Below are positions 27,805-34,649 of a stretch of DNA of 34,649 nt, one piece after another (position 1 is the first letter of the stretch; every line of letters begins with the position of its first letter). A program made the position numbers and the translations under genes. The DNA comes from an uncultured Muriicola sp. (GTDB lineage Bacteria; Bacteroidota; Bacteroidia; Flavobacteriales; Flavobacteriaceae), in NCBI RefSeq assembly GCF_947258935.1, contig NZ_CAMYKH010000015.1:1-34649 (forward strand), given 5' to 3'. The notes under the pieces were generated by a model, which saw only the letters and a program-made list of their open reading frames with translations, was not told the DNA's origin and did not search any database.

Positions 27805-27837
27805 TAATTAATAAACACTAATTCAAATATTAAGACA

Positions 27838-29103
27838 ATGAGAACTAAACTATTAATTTTAATGGCCATGACGTTTAGCATGGTTGCTTTTTCTCAGAAG
27901 AATGAGCTAAAGGATGCTGAAAAAGCAATGAAAAATGGAGATCCTGCAAGTGCCAAGGCAAGTTTAGAGGCTGCATCTGGTATGATAAGTGGAGCAGACG
28001 AACGGTTACAAGCGCAATACTACTTTATACGCGGAAATGTTTATTCAGATCTTGCCAAAAAAGGAGATGCCAGTGCCTTTGATGAGGCAGTAAAATCCTA
28101 TAAAGAGGTTGTAAGTATTGAAGAAAAGAGCGGTAAACAAAAATATAGTTCTGAAAGTAATCAGATGCTTACCGGATTAACTTCAGATCTTATAAATGCT
28201 GCAGTAGAGGATAACAACAATAAGAAATTCCAAGAAGGTGCAGACAAATTGTATATGGCTTATAATTTAAGCCCAAGAGACACTATCTTTTTATACTATG
28301 CGGCCAGTAGTGCTGTAAACGGCGGCCACTATGAAGACGCACTTGGATACTATGAAGAATTAAATGATCTCAATTATGACGGTAGTACCATATCTTATAA
28401 GGCTACAAATGCAGCTACTGGTGAAGTTGAAGAAATGAGTGATAAGGTTCAAATGGATCTTTTGGTAAAATCTGGTACGTATAAAGATCCTGTTGAGGAA
28501 AAGTCTCCTACAAAAAGTGCAGAGATCATTAAGAATATTGCCTTGATCTACACACAGCTAGGTCAGGATGATAAGGCGTTACAAGCATATAAGGATGCAC
28601 GGGCCAAAAATCCAGACGATGTGAATCTGGTATTAAACGAGGCCAATCTGTACTACAAAATGGGTGATAAAGATACCTTTAAGACGCTAATGGCTCAGGC
28701 TTCTGAAATGGCCCCTGATAATCCTGATCTGCAGTACAATATTGGAGTGATCAATATGGAACAGGGCAATTTAGAAGAAGCAAGAACAGCTTATAAAAAA
28801 GCCATTTCAATAAATCCAGGGTATGTGAATGCCCAATTAAACCTCTCTACAACCTATGTCAATGAAGGAAATGGTTTAATAGACGAGATGAATAGTCTGG
28901 GTAATTCTAGAGCTGATATTGCCAGATATGAAGAACTCAAAACACAAAAAGATGAATTATTCAGAGAAGGCGCTTTAATTCTGGAAGATGCATTAAAGCA
29001 AAATCAGGATAATGAGAGTCTATTATCTCAGTTAAAGAACATCTATGGTGCATTAGGGGATAATGAAAATTTTATGAGAATTAAAAAACTCTTGGGAGAG
29101 TAA
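27838..29103 (+). CDS. Exported TPR repeat protein
   Basis: A 421-residue protein with a cleavable signal peptide (MRTKLLILMAMTFSMVAFSQ, cut near AFS-Q) and at least five tetratricopeptide-like helical pairs; the clearest are YTQLGQDDKALQAYKDARAK (about 243-262) and YNIGVINMEQGNLEEARTAY (about 300-319) followed by INPGYVNAQLNLSTTYVNEG. It is expected in the periplasm or attached to the envelope as a scaffold. It follows gyrA by 33 bp and is followed by a strong terminator, so gyrA and this gene probably form one transcription unit. Partners are unknown. Confidence 0.85.
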   Translation: MRTKLLILMAMTFSMVAFSQKNELKDAEKAMKNGDPASAKASLEAASGMISGADERLQAQYYFIRGNVYSDLAKKGDASAFDEAVKSYKEVVSIEEKSGKQKYSSESNQMLTGLTSDLINAAVEDNNNKKFQEGADKLYMAYNLSPRDTIFLYYAASSAVNGGHYEDALGYYEELNDLNYDGSTISYKATNAATGEVEEMSDKVQMDLLVKSGTYKDPVEEKSPTKSAEIIKNIALIYTQLGQDDKALQAYKDARAKNPDDVNLVLNEANLYYKMGDKDTFKTLMAQASEMAPDNPDLQYNIGVINMEQGNLEEARTAYKKAISINPGYVNAQLNLSTTYVNEGNGLIDEMNSLGNSRADIARYEELKTQKDELFREGALILEDALKQNQDNESLLSQLKNIYGALGDNENFMRIKKLLGE

Positions 29104-29125
29104 GACTTTTCAATTATAAAATTCT

Positions 29126-29155
29126 AACCCGGTCTTTTTGGACCGGGTTTTTTTT
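29126..29155 (+). terminator. Intrinsic terminator after the TPR gene
   Basis: Stem AACCCGGTC / GACCGGGTT (29126-29134 with 29141-29149), 6-nt loop, followed by seven T. It starts 22 bp after the TPR stop codon and ends at the stop codon of the convergent NlpC/P60 gene. Confidence 0.85.
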
Positions 29156-29921
29156 ATATAATTTTTTTAATTACCCTCAAGTGATGGGTGTATTCTCCCT
29201 TAGCTACATTAAAGATACCGGTTTGGTCTAGTCTGTCTATACGGACACATCCATGAGCATGTATCACATGGTTATTTTGCATAATGAGCCCGACATGAAT
29301 TATTACCCCTTCCTCGTTATCAAAAAATGCAAGATCCCCAGGGGAGCTTTCTTCAACAAAACTTAAAACTTCCCCTTCGTTCGCTTGGTCCTTGGCGTCT
29401 CTGGGTAAGGCATATCCATTTATCTTATAAACCATTTGTACAAGACCGGAACAATCAATACCAAATGGCGATTTTCCGCCCCATTGATAAGGCGCATTCA
29501 GGTATTGCAAAGCCGCAGGTACCAACTGATCTTTATCCATAGTACCGCTCACCAGCTCCCCTTCAAATGTATGATCGAGGGTTTTGGCGTTTTGAACAAC
29601 AGACCCTAAAAGAACCGGGATTATTTGACTATTATGTTGGCTTACAAAGGCAATAAGATCTGATGAATAGCCTGGGGTCTTTACAGCTTTCAGATCTTTA
29701 TAGGTCTCTTTGGATAGGGGAGTGACCTGATTTTTTTGGATCCATCCTTCTGTACCATCGAAGGTTACTCTTATCTTATTCCAGTCTTTTCTATGTTCGG
29801 TGATCTTAAAAGTGTCGCCGTATAGAAGTTGACTTAGCTGCTCACTTGCCTGATCTGTATTGGCCCTGATCGGAATAATACTCAGAGCACATAGGCCGTA
29901 GTAATGCTTGGTCTTTTGCAA
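29154..29921 (-). CDS. NlpC/P60 family cysteine hydrolase (C40 peptidase)
   Basis: A 255-residue enzyme likely to cut peptidoglycan stem peptides or muropeptides. The N-terminal half is SH3b-like (YGLCALSIIPIRANTDQASE, GDTFKITEHRKDWNKIRV). The C-terminal domain has the catalytic Cys157 (DCSGLV), His209 (IIHVGLI) and third residue His221 (HVIHAHG), all intact. There is no signal peptide, so action on cytoplasmic recycled fragments is plausible, like other Bacteroidota C40 enzymes of this layout. The start is TTG at 29921, with AAGGA a few bases upstream; no ATG occurs before residue 128. It sits 6 bp after the thiolase stop, in the same frame. Confidence 0.88.
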   Translation of the reverse strand: MQKTKHYYGLCALSIIPIRANTDQASEQLSQLLYGDTFKITEHRKDWNKIRVTFDGTEGWIQKNQVTPLSKETYKDLKAVKTPGYSSDLIAFVSQHNSQIIPVLLGSVVQNAKTLDHTFEGELVSGTMDKDQLVPAALQYLNAPYQWGGKSPFGIDCSGLVQMVYKINGYALPRDAKDQANEGEVLSFVEESSPGDLAFFDNEEGVIIHVGLIMQNNHVIHAHGCVRIDRLDQTGIFNVAKGEYTHHLRVIKKII

Positions 29922-29927
29922 GGATCC

Positions 29928-31103
29928 TTATTTACGTTCCAGAATTAGGGCAGATGCACCTCCACCACCATTACAGATGGCTGCAGCACCTAATTTCCCA
30001 TTATTTTGCTGTAATACACTCAGTAAGGTAATAACAATACGGGCGCCGGAACATCCCAGGGGATGACCAAGGGCTACCGCTCCGCCATGTACATTTACAT
30101 TAGAATCCTGTAATCCTAATAACTTCATATTGGCAAGACCAACTACTGAAAATGCCTCGTTAAATTCAAAGTAGTCAATAGATTTGATATTCAGGTTTAC
30201 TTTGGCTAGTGCTTTTGGTAAAGCTTTGGCAGGTGCAGTAGTAAACCATTTCGGTTCCTGAGCTGCGTCTGCATAGCTTTTAATAGTAGCCAGGGGGGTA
30301 AGCTTTAATGCTGCTGCCTTCTCCGCACTCATCAATACCAATGCGGCGGCCCCGTCATTTATAGTAGAGGCATTGGCTGCAGTTACCGTTCCGTCCTTGC
30401 TAAAAGCTGGTCGCAAGGATGGTATCTTGTCCATTTTTACATTCTTGAATTCTTCGTCTTCAGCAACTATCAAAGGCTCTCCCCGTCTCTGGGGTACTTC
30501 TACAGGTACTACTTCATCAGCAAATTTACCACTACTCCATGCCTTGGCAGCACGCTGATATGATTGAATAGCAAAGGCATCCTGATCTTCCCTGCTAAAC
30601 TTATGTTCAGTGGCACAGAGATCGGCACAAACTCCCATTGCATTGTGATCATACGCATCTACCAATCCATCTTTTTGCATTCCGTCTTCCAATGTTGCTG
30701 GACCAAATTTTTGACCATTGCGCATATGCACATAATGAGGAATTAAGCTCATATTCTCCATACCGCCGGCGACTACAATAGAGGTATCTCCCAGGGCGAT
30801 GGATTGCGCCGCCTGCATAATAGCCTTCATCCCGGAGGCGCAGACCTTGTTTATGGTTGTACAAGGTACCGTATCGGGTATTCCGGCATAGATGGCCGCC
30901 TGGCGGGCAGGAGCTTGTCCGGTACCTGCTTGCACCACATTGCCCATTAGTACTTCTTCCACCATTTCCGGAGCTAGTCCTATTTTATCCAGGGCACCTT
31001 TTATCGCGATCGCTCCCAATTTTGGCGCCGGAATTCCAGATAAAGATCCTAAAAAACTACCTATAGGTGTTCTTGCCACCGATACAATTACTACTTCTTT
31101 CAT
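29928..31103 (-). CDS. Acetyl-CoA C-acyltransferase (thiolase)
   Basis: A 391-residue thiolase of the biosynthetic/acetoacetyl-CoA type. The nucleophile is Cys88 (KVCASGMKA), the His347 of GHPLGCSGAR and Cys377 of CNGGGGASALIL complete the active site. It joins two acetyl-CoA molecules, or cleaves 3-oxoacyl-CoA, in the cytosol. Length and motifs are normal. It starts with ATG at 31103 and is followed by the NlpC/P60 gene in what looks like a two-gene unit, though no functional link between them is obvious. Whether it works in beta-oxidation, ketone use or mevalonate synthesis cannot be told from the window. Confidence 0.93.
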   Translation of the reverse strand: MKEVVIVSVARTPIGSFLGSLSGIPAPKLGAIAIKGALDKIGLAPEMVEEVLMGNVVQAGTGQAPARQAAIYAGIPDTVPCTTINKVCASGMKAIMQAAQSIALGDTSIVVAGGMENMSLIPHYVHMRNGQKFGPATLEDGMQKDGLVDAYDHNAMGVCADLCATEHKFSREDQDAFAIQSYQRAAKAWSSGKFADEVVPVEVPQRRGEPLIVAEDEEFKNVKMDKIPSLRPAFSKDGTVTAANASTINDGAAALVLMSAEKAAALKLTPLATIKSYADAAQEPKWFTTAPAKALPKALAKVNLNIKSIDYFEFNEAFSVVGLANMKLLGLQDSNVNVHGGAVALGHPLGCSGARIVITLLSVLQQNNGKLGAAAICNGGGGASALILERK

Positions 31104-31194
31104 AGTTCTTAAAACTTATGCTACGAAATTAAGAAAATATCGTGCAACGAATAACCTATACTAAAGAAAAGACAGGGTTTGCCATTATATTTTC

Positions 31195-31202
31195 TATTTT
31201 TG
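31195..31202 (+). promoter_or_regulatory. Possible -7 element for the 7TM-HD gene
   Basis: TATTTTTG matches TAnnTTTG, 18 nt before the ATG at 31221. A TTTG at 31178-31181 is only 13 nt upstream, shorter than the usual 17-23, so support is partial. Confidence 0.35.
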
Positions 31203-31220
31203 AATGAGCAGTAAAACTAT

Positions 31221-33269
31221 ATGGAAGATTCTCTGGATAAGGTATATAAAAATCAGTCGCTGATCTATAAGTATATCTTGTATTTTGTAACTATTGGGTG
31301 CATTGTTTTCTTTTTCCCAAAAGGAGGACAATTTAAATACGAATTTCAAAAAGGAAAACCGTGGCAGTATGAGAATCTGTATGCTCCATTCGATTTTTCC
31401 ATCAAAAAGACTGCCGAGGAATTATCTCAGGAACAAGAGACACTAAAGGCAAGACAGATCCCATATTATACATATGATACCTCTGTTGCTGATGATGTTT
31501 TTAAAGCATATGAGGAAACATTCACCACAGTTTTTACGCAAGAAAGATTTTCGAACAGTCAAATAAGACGACTCCAGACTATAGGAGATGACATCCTTGA
31601 AGAACTCTATAAAAATGGTATTATTCAAGGTGGACTGGGAGCAAATTCGGCGGAATATCTATACCTGGTTAAAAACAATGAGGCCCGCAGAATTCTTGTA
31701 GCAGATGTGTATTTGATTGGGAAGGTAGATTTAGTGATCCAGGAAATATTAAAATCGCGCAGGGCAGGGCAGTACTACTCCCTTTACCAGGAATTGTTCT
31801 TTGATATTGTTAGGCCTAATGTTACATATGACTCAGAATTATCCCAAAAGGAACTAGATGATGAACTGTCTAAAATAGCCACCACCAGGGGATCTGTGGA
31901 TGAGGGGAAGCTGATTATTGCAAAAGGTGAAGTTGTAGAAGCAGAGAATCTGGTTATTCTTAATTCATTAAAAGCAGAGTTTCAATCGGAGCTTTGGACA
32001 GCCAATAATCAATATTTTATCCTGTTCGGGTATACAATCCTTGTAGCACTTGTCCTGATGATGTTGTTCCTCTTTCTTAAAAAGTACAGGCCGGCTATCT
32101 ACCGCAATAATGTAAAGGTCACTTTTATTTTCTTCAATATTTTATTGATGGTATTTCTTACCACCCTTGTAGTGAAGTACAATGAAGCCTATGTTTTTGT
32201 GGTTCCACTCTGCATCTTACCCTTAATTTTAAAAACGTTTTTTGATGCCAGATTAGGGTTGTTCGTCCATGTACTCACCGTTCTCATTCTGGGTTTTGTG
32301 GTACCTAATAGCTTTGAATATATCTTTCTGCAAATCATTGCCGGTATTGTCACCATCTTAACTGTTTCTGAATTATACAAAAGGGCCAACCTGTTTATTT
32401 CAGTTGGGCAGATCACACTGATCTATATTGTGGGTTATTTTGCCTTTCACATTATTCATGAAGGAAATCTTGACAACATCCATTGGTTCACTTTTGGATT
32501 CTTCTTCCTGAACGGTATGATCACACTTTTTGCACAACCGTTGATCTATATCTACGAAAAGCTTTTTGGGATGGTCTCGGATGTTTCCCTTTTGGAATTG
32601 TCTGATACGAATTCTAAACTATTAAAAGAACTTTCAAACAAAGCCCCGGGGACCTTTCATCATTCACTACAGGTGGCGAATCTGGCTGAGGCAGCTGCCA
32701 ATGCCATTGGGGCCAATGCTATGTTGGTGCGGGTGGGAGCTTTGTATCATGATATAGGTAAGATGAATAATCCCACTTATTTTACTGAAAATCAGGTTAC
32801 GAATGTAAACCCGCATAATGATATTGATCCAAAAGAGAGCGCCAGGATCATCATAAATCATGTGATTGAAGGAATTGAAATGGCGCAGAGAAACAACCTG
32901 CCAGATAGGGTGATCGATTTTATCAGGACCCATCACGGCACAACAAGGGTATATTATTTCTACAAGAAGGAATTGGAAATAAATCCGGATGCCAATGAAG
33001 ATGATTTCAGGTATCCGGGCCCCATTCCTTTTTCCAAAGAAACGGCCATTCTTATGATGTCTGATTCTGTGGAGGCTGCTTCAAAAAGTTTGGTTAATCC
33101 TTCCTATCTGATAATCGAAGAATTTGTAGAAAAGATCGTCAGTGGACAAATGAAAGGAAACCAGTTTTTAAATGCCAATATTACGTTCAAAGAAATTGAG
33201 ACGGTAAAGAAGGTATTAAAGCAAAAATTAACAAATATTTATCACCTTAGAGTAGAGTATCCGGAATGA
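31221..33269 (+). CDS. 7TM-HD family protein, PgpH-like c-di-AMP phosphodiesterase
   Basis: A 682-residue membrane protein with the PgpH layout. A first helix (about 15-34) is followed by a large extracytoplasmic 7TM-HD_extra domain (about 35-265), then a bundle of seven membrane helices (about 268-455), then a cytoplasmic HD domain. In the HD domain are His480/His481 (GTFHHSLQ), the HD pair His510-Asp511 (HDIGK), and the later NPHNDIDPKESARIIINHV and IRTHHGT metal ligands, so the site is complete. PgpH of Listeria hydrolyses cyclic di-AMP; the same function is likely here but not proved. No c-di-AMP synthase gene is in the window. The two tRNA genes follow with their own promoter. Confidence 0.9.
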   Translation: MEDSLDKVYKNQSLIYKYILYFVTIGCIVFFFPKGGQFKYEFQKGKPWQYENLYAPFDFSIKKTAEELSQEQETLKARQIPYYTYDTSVADDVFKAYEETFTTVFTQERFSNSQIRRLQTIGDDILEELYKNGIIQGGLGANSAEYLYLVKNNEARRILVADVYLIGKVDLVIQEILKSRRAGQYYSLYQELFFDIVRPNVTYDSELSQKELDDELSKIATTRGSVDEGKLIIAKGEVVEAENLVILNSLKAEFQSELWTANNQYFILFGYTILVALVLMMLFLFLKKYRPAIYRNNVKVTFIFFNILLMVFLTTLVVKYNEAYVFVVPLCILPLILKTFFDARLGLFVHVLTVLILGFVVPNSFEYIFLQIIAGIVTILTVSELYKRANLFISVGQITLIYIVGYFAFHIIHEGNLDNIHWFTFGFFFLNGMITLFAQPLIYIYEKLFGMVSDVSLLELSDTNSKLLKELSNKAPGTFHHSLQVANLAEAAANAIGANAMLVRVGALYHDIGKMNNPTYFTENQVTNVNPHNDIDPKESARIIINHVIEGIEMAQRNNLPDRVIDFIRTHHGTTRVYYFYKKELEINPDANEDDFRYPGPIPFSKETAILMMSDSVEAASKSLVNPSYLIIEEFVEKIVSGQMKGNQFLNANITFKEIETVKKVLKQKLTNIYHLRVEYPE

Positions 33270-33309
33270 AAAAGTACTGTAAAAATCGCCCAAAAAAAAC
33301 TTAAAAAAG

Positions 33310-33340
33310 TTGCGTTCCAAAGAATGAAGAATTACATTTG
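33310..33340 (+). promoter_or_regulatory. Promoter of the tRNA-Ser / tRNA-Pro unit
   Basis: TTG at 33310-33312 and TACATTTG at 33333-33340, 20 nt apart, form a full consensus match to the Bacteroidota housekeeping promoter. Transcription should start near 33347, about 45 nt before tRNA-Ser. Confidence 0.8.
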
Positions 33341-33391
33341 CAGCCGCTATTATAGGATGTTCTAAAAGACATTCTTAGTACATGAAATATA

Positions 33392-33483
33392 GGAGAGGTG
33401 CCTGAGTGGCCGAAAGGAGCGGTTTGCTAAATCGTCGTACCCTAACAAGGGTACCCAGGGTTCGAATCCCTGTCTCTCCGCCA
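33392..33483 (+). tRNA. tRNA-Ser (anticodon GCT)
   Basis: A class II tRNA of 92 nt including an encoded CCA. Acceptor GGAGAGG pairs with TCTCTCC, the T arm is CAGGG-TTCGAAT-CCCTG, the anticodon GCT is at 33426-33428, and the long variable arm GTACCCTAACAAGGGTAC pairs perfectly. It reads AGC/AGU serine codons. Confidence 0.96.
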
Positions 33484-33520
33484 GAGTCTGTGTGAGAAGA
33501 CAGAATATTGATAACCAGTT

Positions 33521-33595
33521 CGGGGTGTAGCGTAGCCCGGTTATCGCGCCGCGTTTGGGACGCGGAGGTCGCAGGTTCGAATCCTGCCACCCCGA
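33521..33595 (+). tRNA. tRNA-Pro (anticodon TGG)
   Basis: Acceptor CGGGGTG pairs with CACCCCG, discriminator A; anticodon stem CCGCG/CGCGG encloses TTTGGGA, anticodon TGG at 33556-33558; T arm GCAGG-TTCGAAT-CCTGC. CCA is not encoded. It lies 37 bp after tRNA-Ser on the same transcript. Confidence 0.96.
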
Positions 33596-33606
33596 CAGTA
33601 AAGTGG

Positions 33607-33635
33607 AACCACCGTCATTAGGCGGTGGTTTTTTA
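33607..33635 (+). terminator. Intrinsic terminator of the tRNA unit
   Basis: Stem AACCACCG / CGGTGGTT (33607-33614 with 33623-33630), 8-nt loop, then a T run. It begins 12 bp after tRNA-Pro. Confidence 0.8.
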
Positions 33636-33673
33636 TTTTTAGTGCCTAGTGGAATTTATTTCATTTAAGGTTT

Positions 33674-33709
33674 GAAAATAAAAAACCATAATCTGCGAAG
33701 CGAATGGTT
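33674..33709 (-). terminator. Minus-strand terminator-like hairpin facing the tRNA terminator
   Basis: On the minus strand AACCAT and ATGGTT enclose a 14-nt sequence and are followed by TTTTATTTTC. The outer stem is only 6 bp with a GCTTCGC-containing loop. It could end transcripts from the membrane protein gene at 33946-34593, which stops 236 bp away. Confidence 0.5.
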
Positions 33710-33735
33710 CACTTTACTGTCAACACCAACAATTC

Positions 33736-33760
33736 AGGATCACGCCGTAGGCGTAATCCT
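33736..33760. repeat. Hairpin repeat AGGAT...ATCCT, copy 1
   Basis: AGGAT-C-ACGCC-GTA-GGCGT-A-ATCCT: two 5-bp stems separated by one C/A mismatch, 3-nt loop, followed by TTTTT. It shares its ends AGGATCAC and GTAATCCT with the hairpin at 33844-33872. Confidence 0.5.
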
Positions 33761-33843
33761 TTTTCAGACCGCTTTTGTAAGCCACGGAAATAAAAAGTAA
33801 CCATGCAGCGCAGGGGTTGTCTTTTGTTGAGCACCGACCTCTG

Positions 33844-33872
33844 AGGATCACAGCGCGCAGCGATGTAATCCT
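33844..33872. repeat. Hairpin repeat AGGAT...ATCCT, copy 2
   Basis: AGGATCACA at the left and TGTAATCCT at the right pair with the same C/A mismatch as copy 1, around a GC-rich centre (GCGCGCAGCG), followed by GTTTT. The rest of the gap 33596-33945 contains no gene that I can support. Confidence 0.45.
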
Positions 33873-33945
33873 GTTTTAAGCATGTTTCGCGCGCTTCTTG
33901 AGCTTTACTACAGGATTTTTACGACTTACGAATAAGGAAGCTGAT

Positions 33946-34593
33946 TTATTCTGAGACTTCAGGCAACCTCAATTTCCGATATAAGGCCACATCTAAACAA
34001 ACAAACCAGCTTATAAATAATATGAACGTAAACTTTTGTACCACTGGGAGCGATTTGATCATTAAGCGGGTCTCGTAAATGTAGTAATTAATAAGAAAGA
34101 CCAATAGACAAAATACTCCTAACAGGAAAAGGTTTTTATAGCCCACTTTGAAAAGTTCTATTGAACAACTGATAAGGGCAATTACAGCAAAAAATCCTGC
34201 AATATAGAGAACCTTATCATGGTTGCCCAAAGCCAAAAAAACAAGGGTGATTAGTGATAATAGTCCTGATATGCGCATTATGCTTTGATTGGTACTGTTA
34301 TTTTCAAATAAACTGGGCAAATAAAACCACAACCAAAATAAACCTATACAAAGAAAACTTAAGGCGAAGATCGCATAAGATCGCGCCGGATTAATTTCAC
34401 CATTGATCGCATGCACATCCAACAGATCACATAGATAATTATTCCAAAAACTAAAGCCATCCTGGTCAAGTAGTACCCAGGAACCACCCGGATATTTTAG
34501 TGCTGCTATGAGATAGAAAAGTATGAACAGTCCCATTCCGCCTAAAGGCAGCAATAACATATTTGGGTTTGTATTTTTTGAGTATACAACCAT
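33946..34593 (-). CDS. Polytopic membrane protein, function unknown
   Basis: A 215-residue integral membrane protein starting MVVYSKNTNPN. Hydrophobic stretches at about 12-32, 73-95, 104-121, 128-145, 152-170 and 183-204 suggest six membrane helices. A polar loop (about 35-70) contains PGGSWVLLDQDGFSFWNNYLCDLLD, which resembles the first loop of DUF998/Frag1-like membrane proteins where W-N-Y-x-C-D-L is typical. I cannot name a function. It is a single gene whose start is 57 bp from the window edge; its other neighbours are not visible. No clear promoter is seen in the remaining 56 bp (34594-34649). Confidence 0.7.
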   Translation of the reverse strand: MVVYSKNTNPNMLLLPLGGMGLFILFYLIAALKYPGGSWVLLDQDGFSFWNNYLCDLLDVHAINGEINPARSYAIFALSFLCIGLFWLWFYLPSLFENNSTNQSIMRISGLLSLITLVFLALGNHDKVLYIAGFFAVIALISCSIELFKVGYKNLFLLGVFCLLVFLINYYIYETRLMIKSLPVVQKFTFILFISWFVCLDVALYRKLRLPEVSE

Positions 34594-34649
34594 GCTTTAT
34601 TATTTCCATTATTTTATCCCGTAGAGGAGGAAATGATCTAAGTTGAGGA

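Larger units (their letters stand above)
33595..33720. repeat. Mirrored pair of terminator-like elements (long imperfect inverted repeat)
   Basis: The left arm ACAGTAAAGTGGAACCA (33595-33611) and the right arm TGGTTCACTTTACTGT (33705-33720) are reverse complements apart from one G. Inside them, TGGTTTTTTATTTT (from 33626) and AAAATAAAAAACCA (to 33688) also match in inverted order. So each arm is a separate terminator hairpin with its T run, one for each strand, differing only in the inner stem-loop. The left arm begins at the discriminator base of tRNA-Pro. Confidence 0.6.

Noticed and set aside
30857-31164. Two overlapping plus-strand frames across the thiolase start
   Set aside because: They lie opposite the highly conserved thiolase N-terminus and match no family.
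33375-33590. A 71-codon minus-strand frame that reads MAGFEPATSASQTRRDN and GGETGIRTLGTLVRV
   Set aside because: This is the antisense of tRNA-Pro and tRNA-Ser. Frames with these words are a well-known annotation artefact across tRNA loci.
1-34649. CRISPR array, transposase, prophage or toxin-antitoxin module
   Set aside because: No evenly spaced direct repeats, no recombinase or transposase motif, and no short toxin or antitoxin pair is found on either strand.

Overview
The window is chromosomal DNA from a member of the Bacteroidota, almost certainly a marine-type Flavobacteriaceae; the genus cannot be fixed from this sequence alone. Support comes from a SusC/SusD pair, several promoters of the Bacteroidota form (TTG, about 20 nt, TAnnTTTG), few Shine-Dalgarno sequences, lipoproteins with a Cys-Ser-Ser-Asp-Asp start, a YebC protein opening MGRAFEFRKARK, and a Kdo pathway with a KdnB-like oxidase. 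Almost everything is housekeeping. I see no prophage, transposase, integrase, CRISPR array or known defence system.

Layout. 1-495 (-) is the start of a membrane-anchored protein cut by the window edge. 598-5847 (+) holds a RecD-like helicase broken by one in-frame TAA, a DUF4126 membrane protein, kdsB, a HAD phosphatase overlapping kdsB, a KdnB-like iron alcohol dehydrogenase and a PlsC-type acyltransferase; kdsB to kdnB looks like a Kdo/8-amino-Kdo lipid A module. 5927-6433 (-) is a lipoprotein, followed by a palindrome-rich gap. 6685-12700 (-) holds an intact yebC, then susC and susD with a terminator, then a displaced 88-bp copy of the yebC 3' end, so susCD is bracketed by direct repeats. 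12780-15137 (-) has pterin-4a-carbinolamine dehydratase, an SDR epimerase and gcvT. 15238-20186 (-) is the threonine operon thrA-thrB-thrC, with a promoter and a candidate 18-residue leader peptide rich in Thr/Val/Ile/Leu. 20332-21885 (+) is the NAD(P)HX repair enzyme Nnr, convergent with and overlapping a small SpoIIAA/STAS-like protein. clpC (-) and gyrA (+) diverge from a shared 260-bp gap; a TPR protein follows gyrA. A thiolase and an NlpC/P60 hydrolase form a tight minus-strand pair. A 7TM-HD (PgpH-type) protein, tRNA-Ser(GCT) and tRNA-Pro(TGG) follow, then a 350-bp repeat-rich gap and a polytopic membrane protein.

How the genes work together: thrABC takes aspartate (through a separately encoded Asd step) to threonine; kdsB activates Kdo for lipid A; susC/susD form an outer-membrane import pair; ClpC is the unfoldase of a Clp protease; GyrA and YebC serve DNA topology and translation/regulation. 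The observations most worth a second look are the yebC-3' direct repeats around susCD, the thr leader peptide, the single nonsense codon in the helicase, the kdsB-HAD-kdnB cluster without kdnA in view, and the mirrored terminators and hairpin repeats after tRNA-Pro. None amounts to a clearly new multi-gene system.
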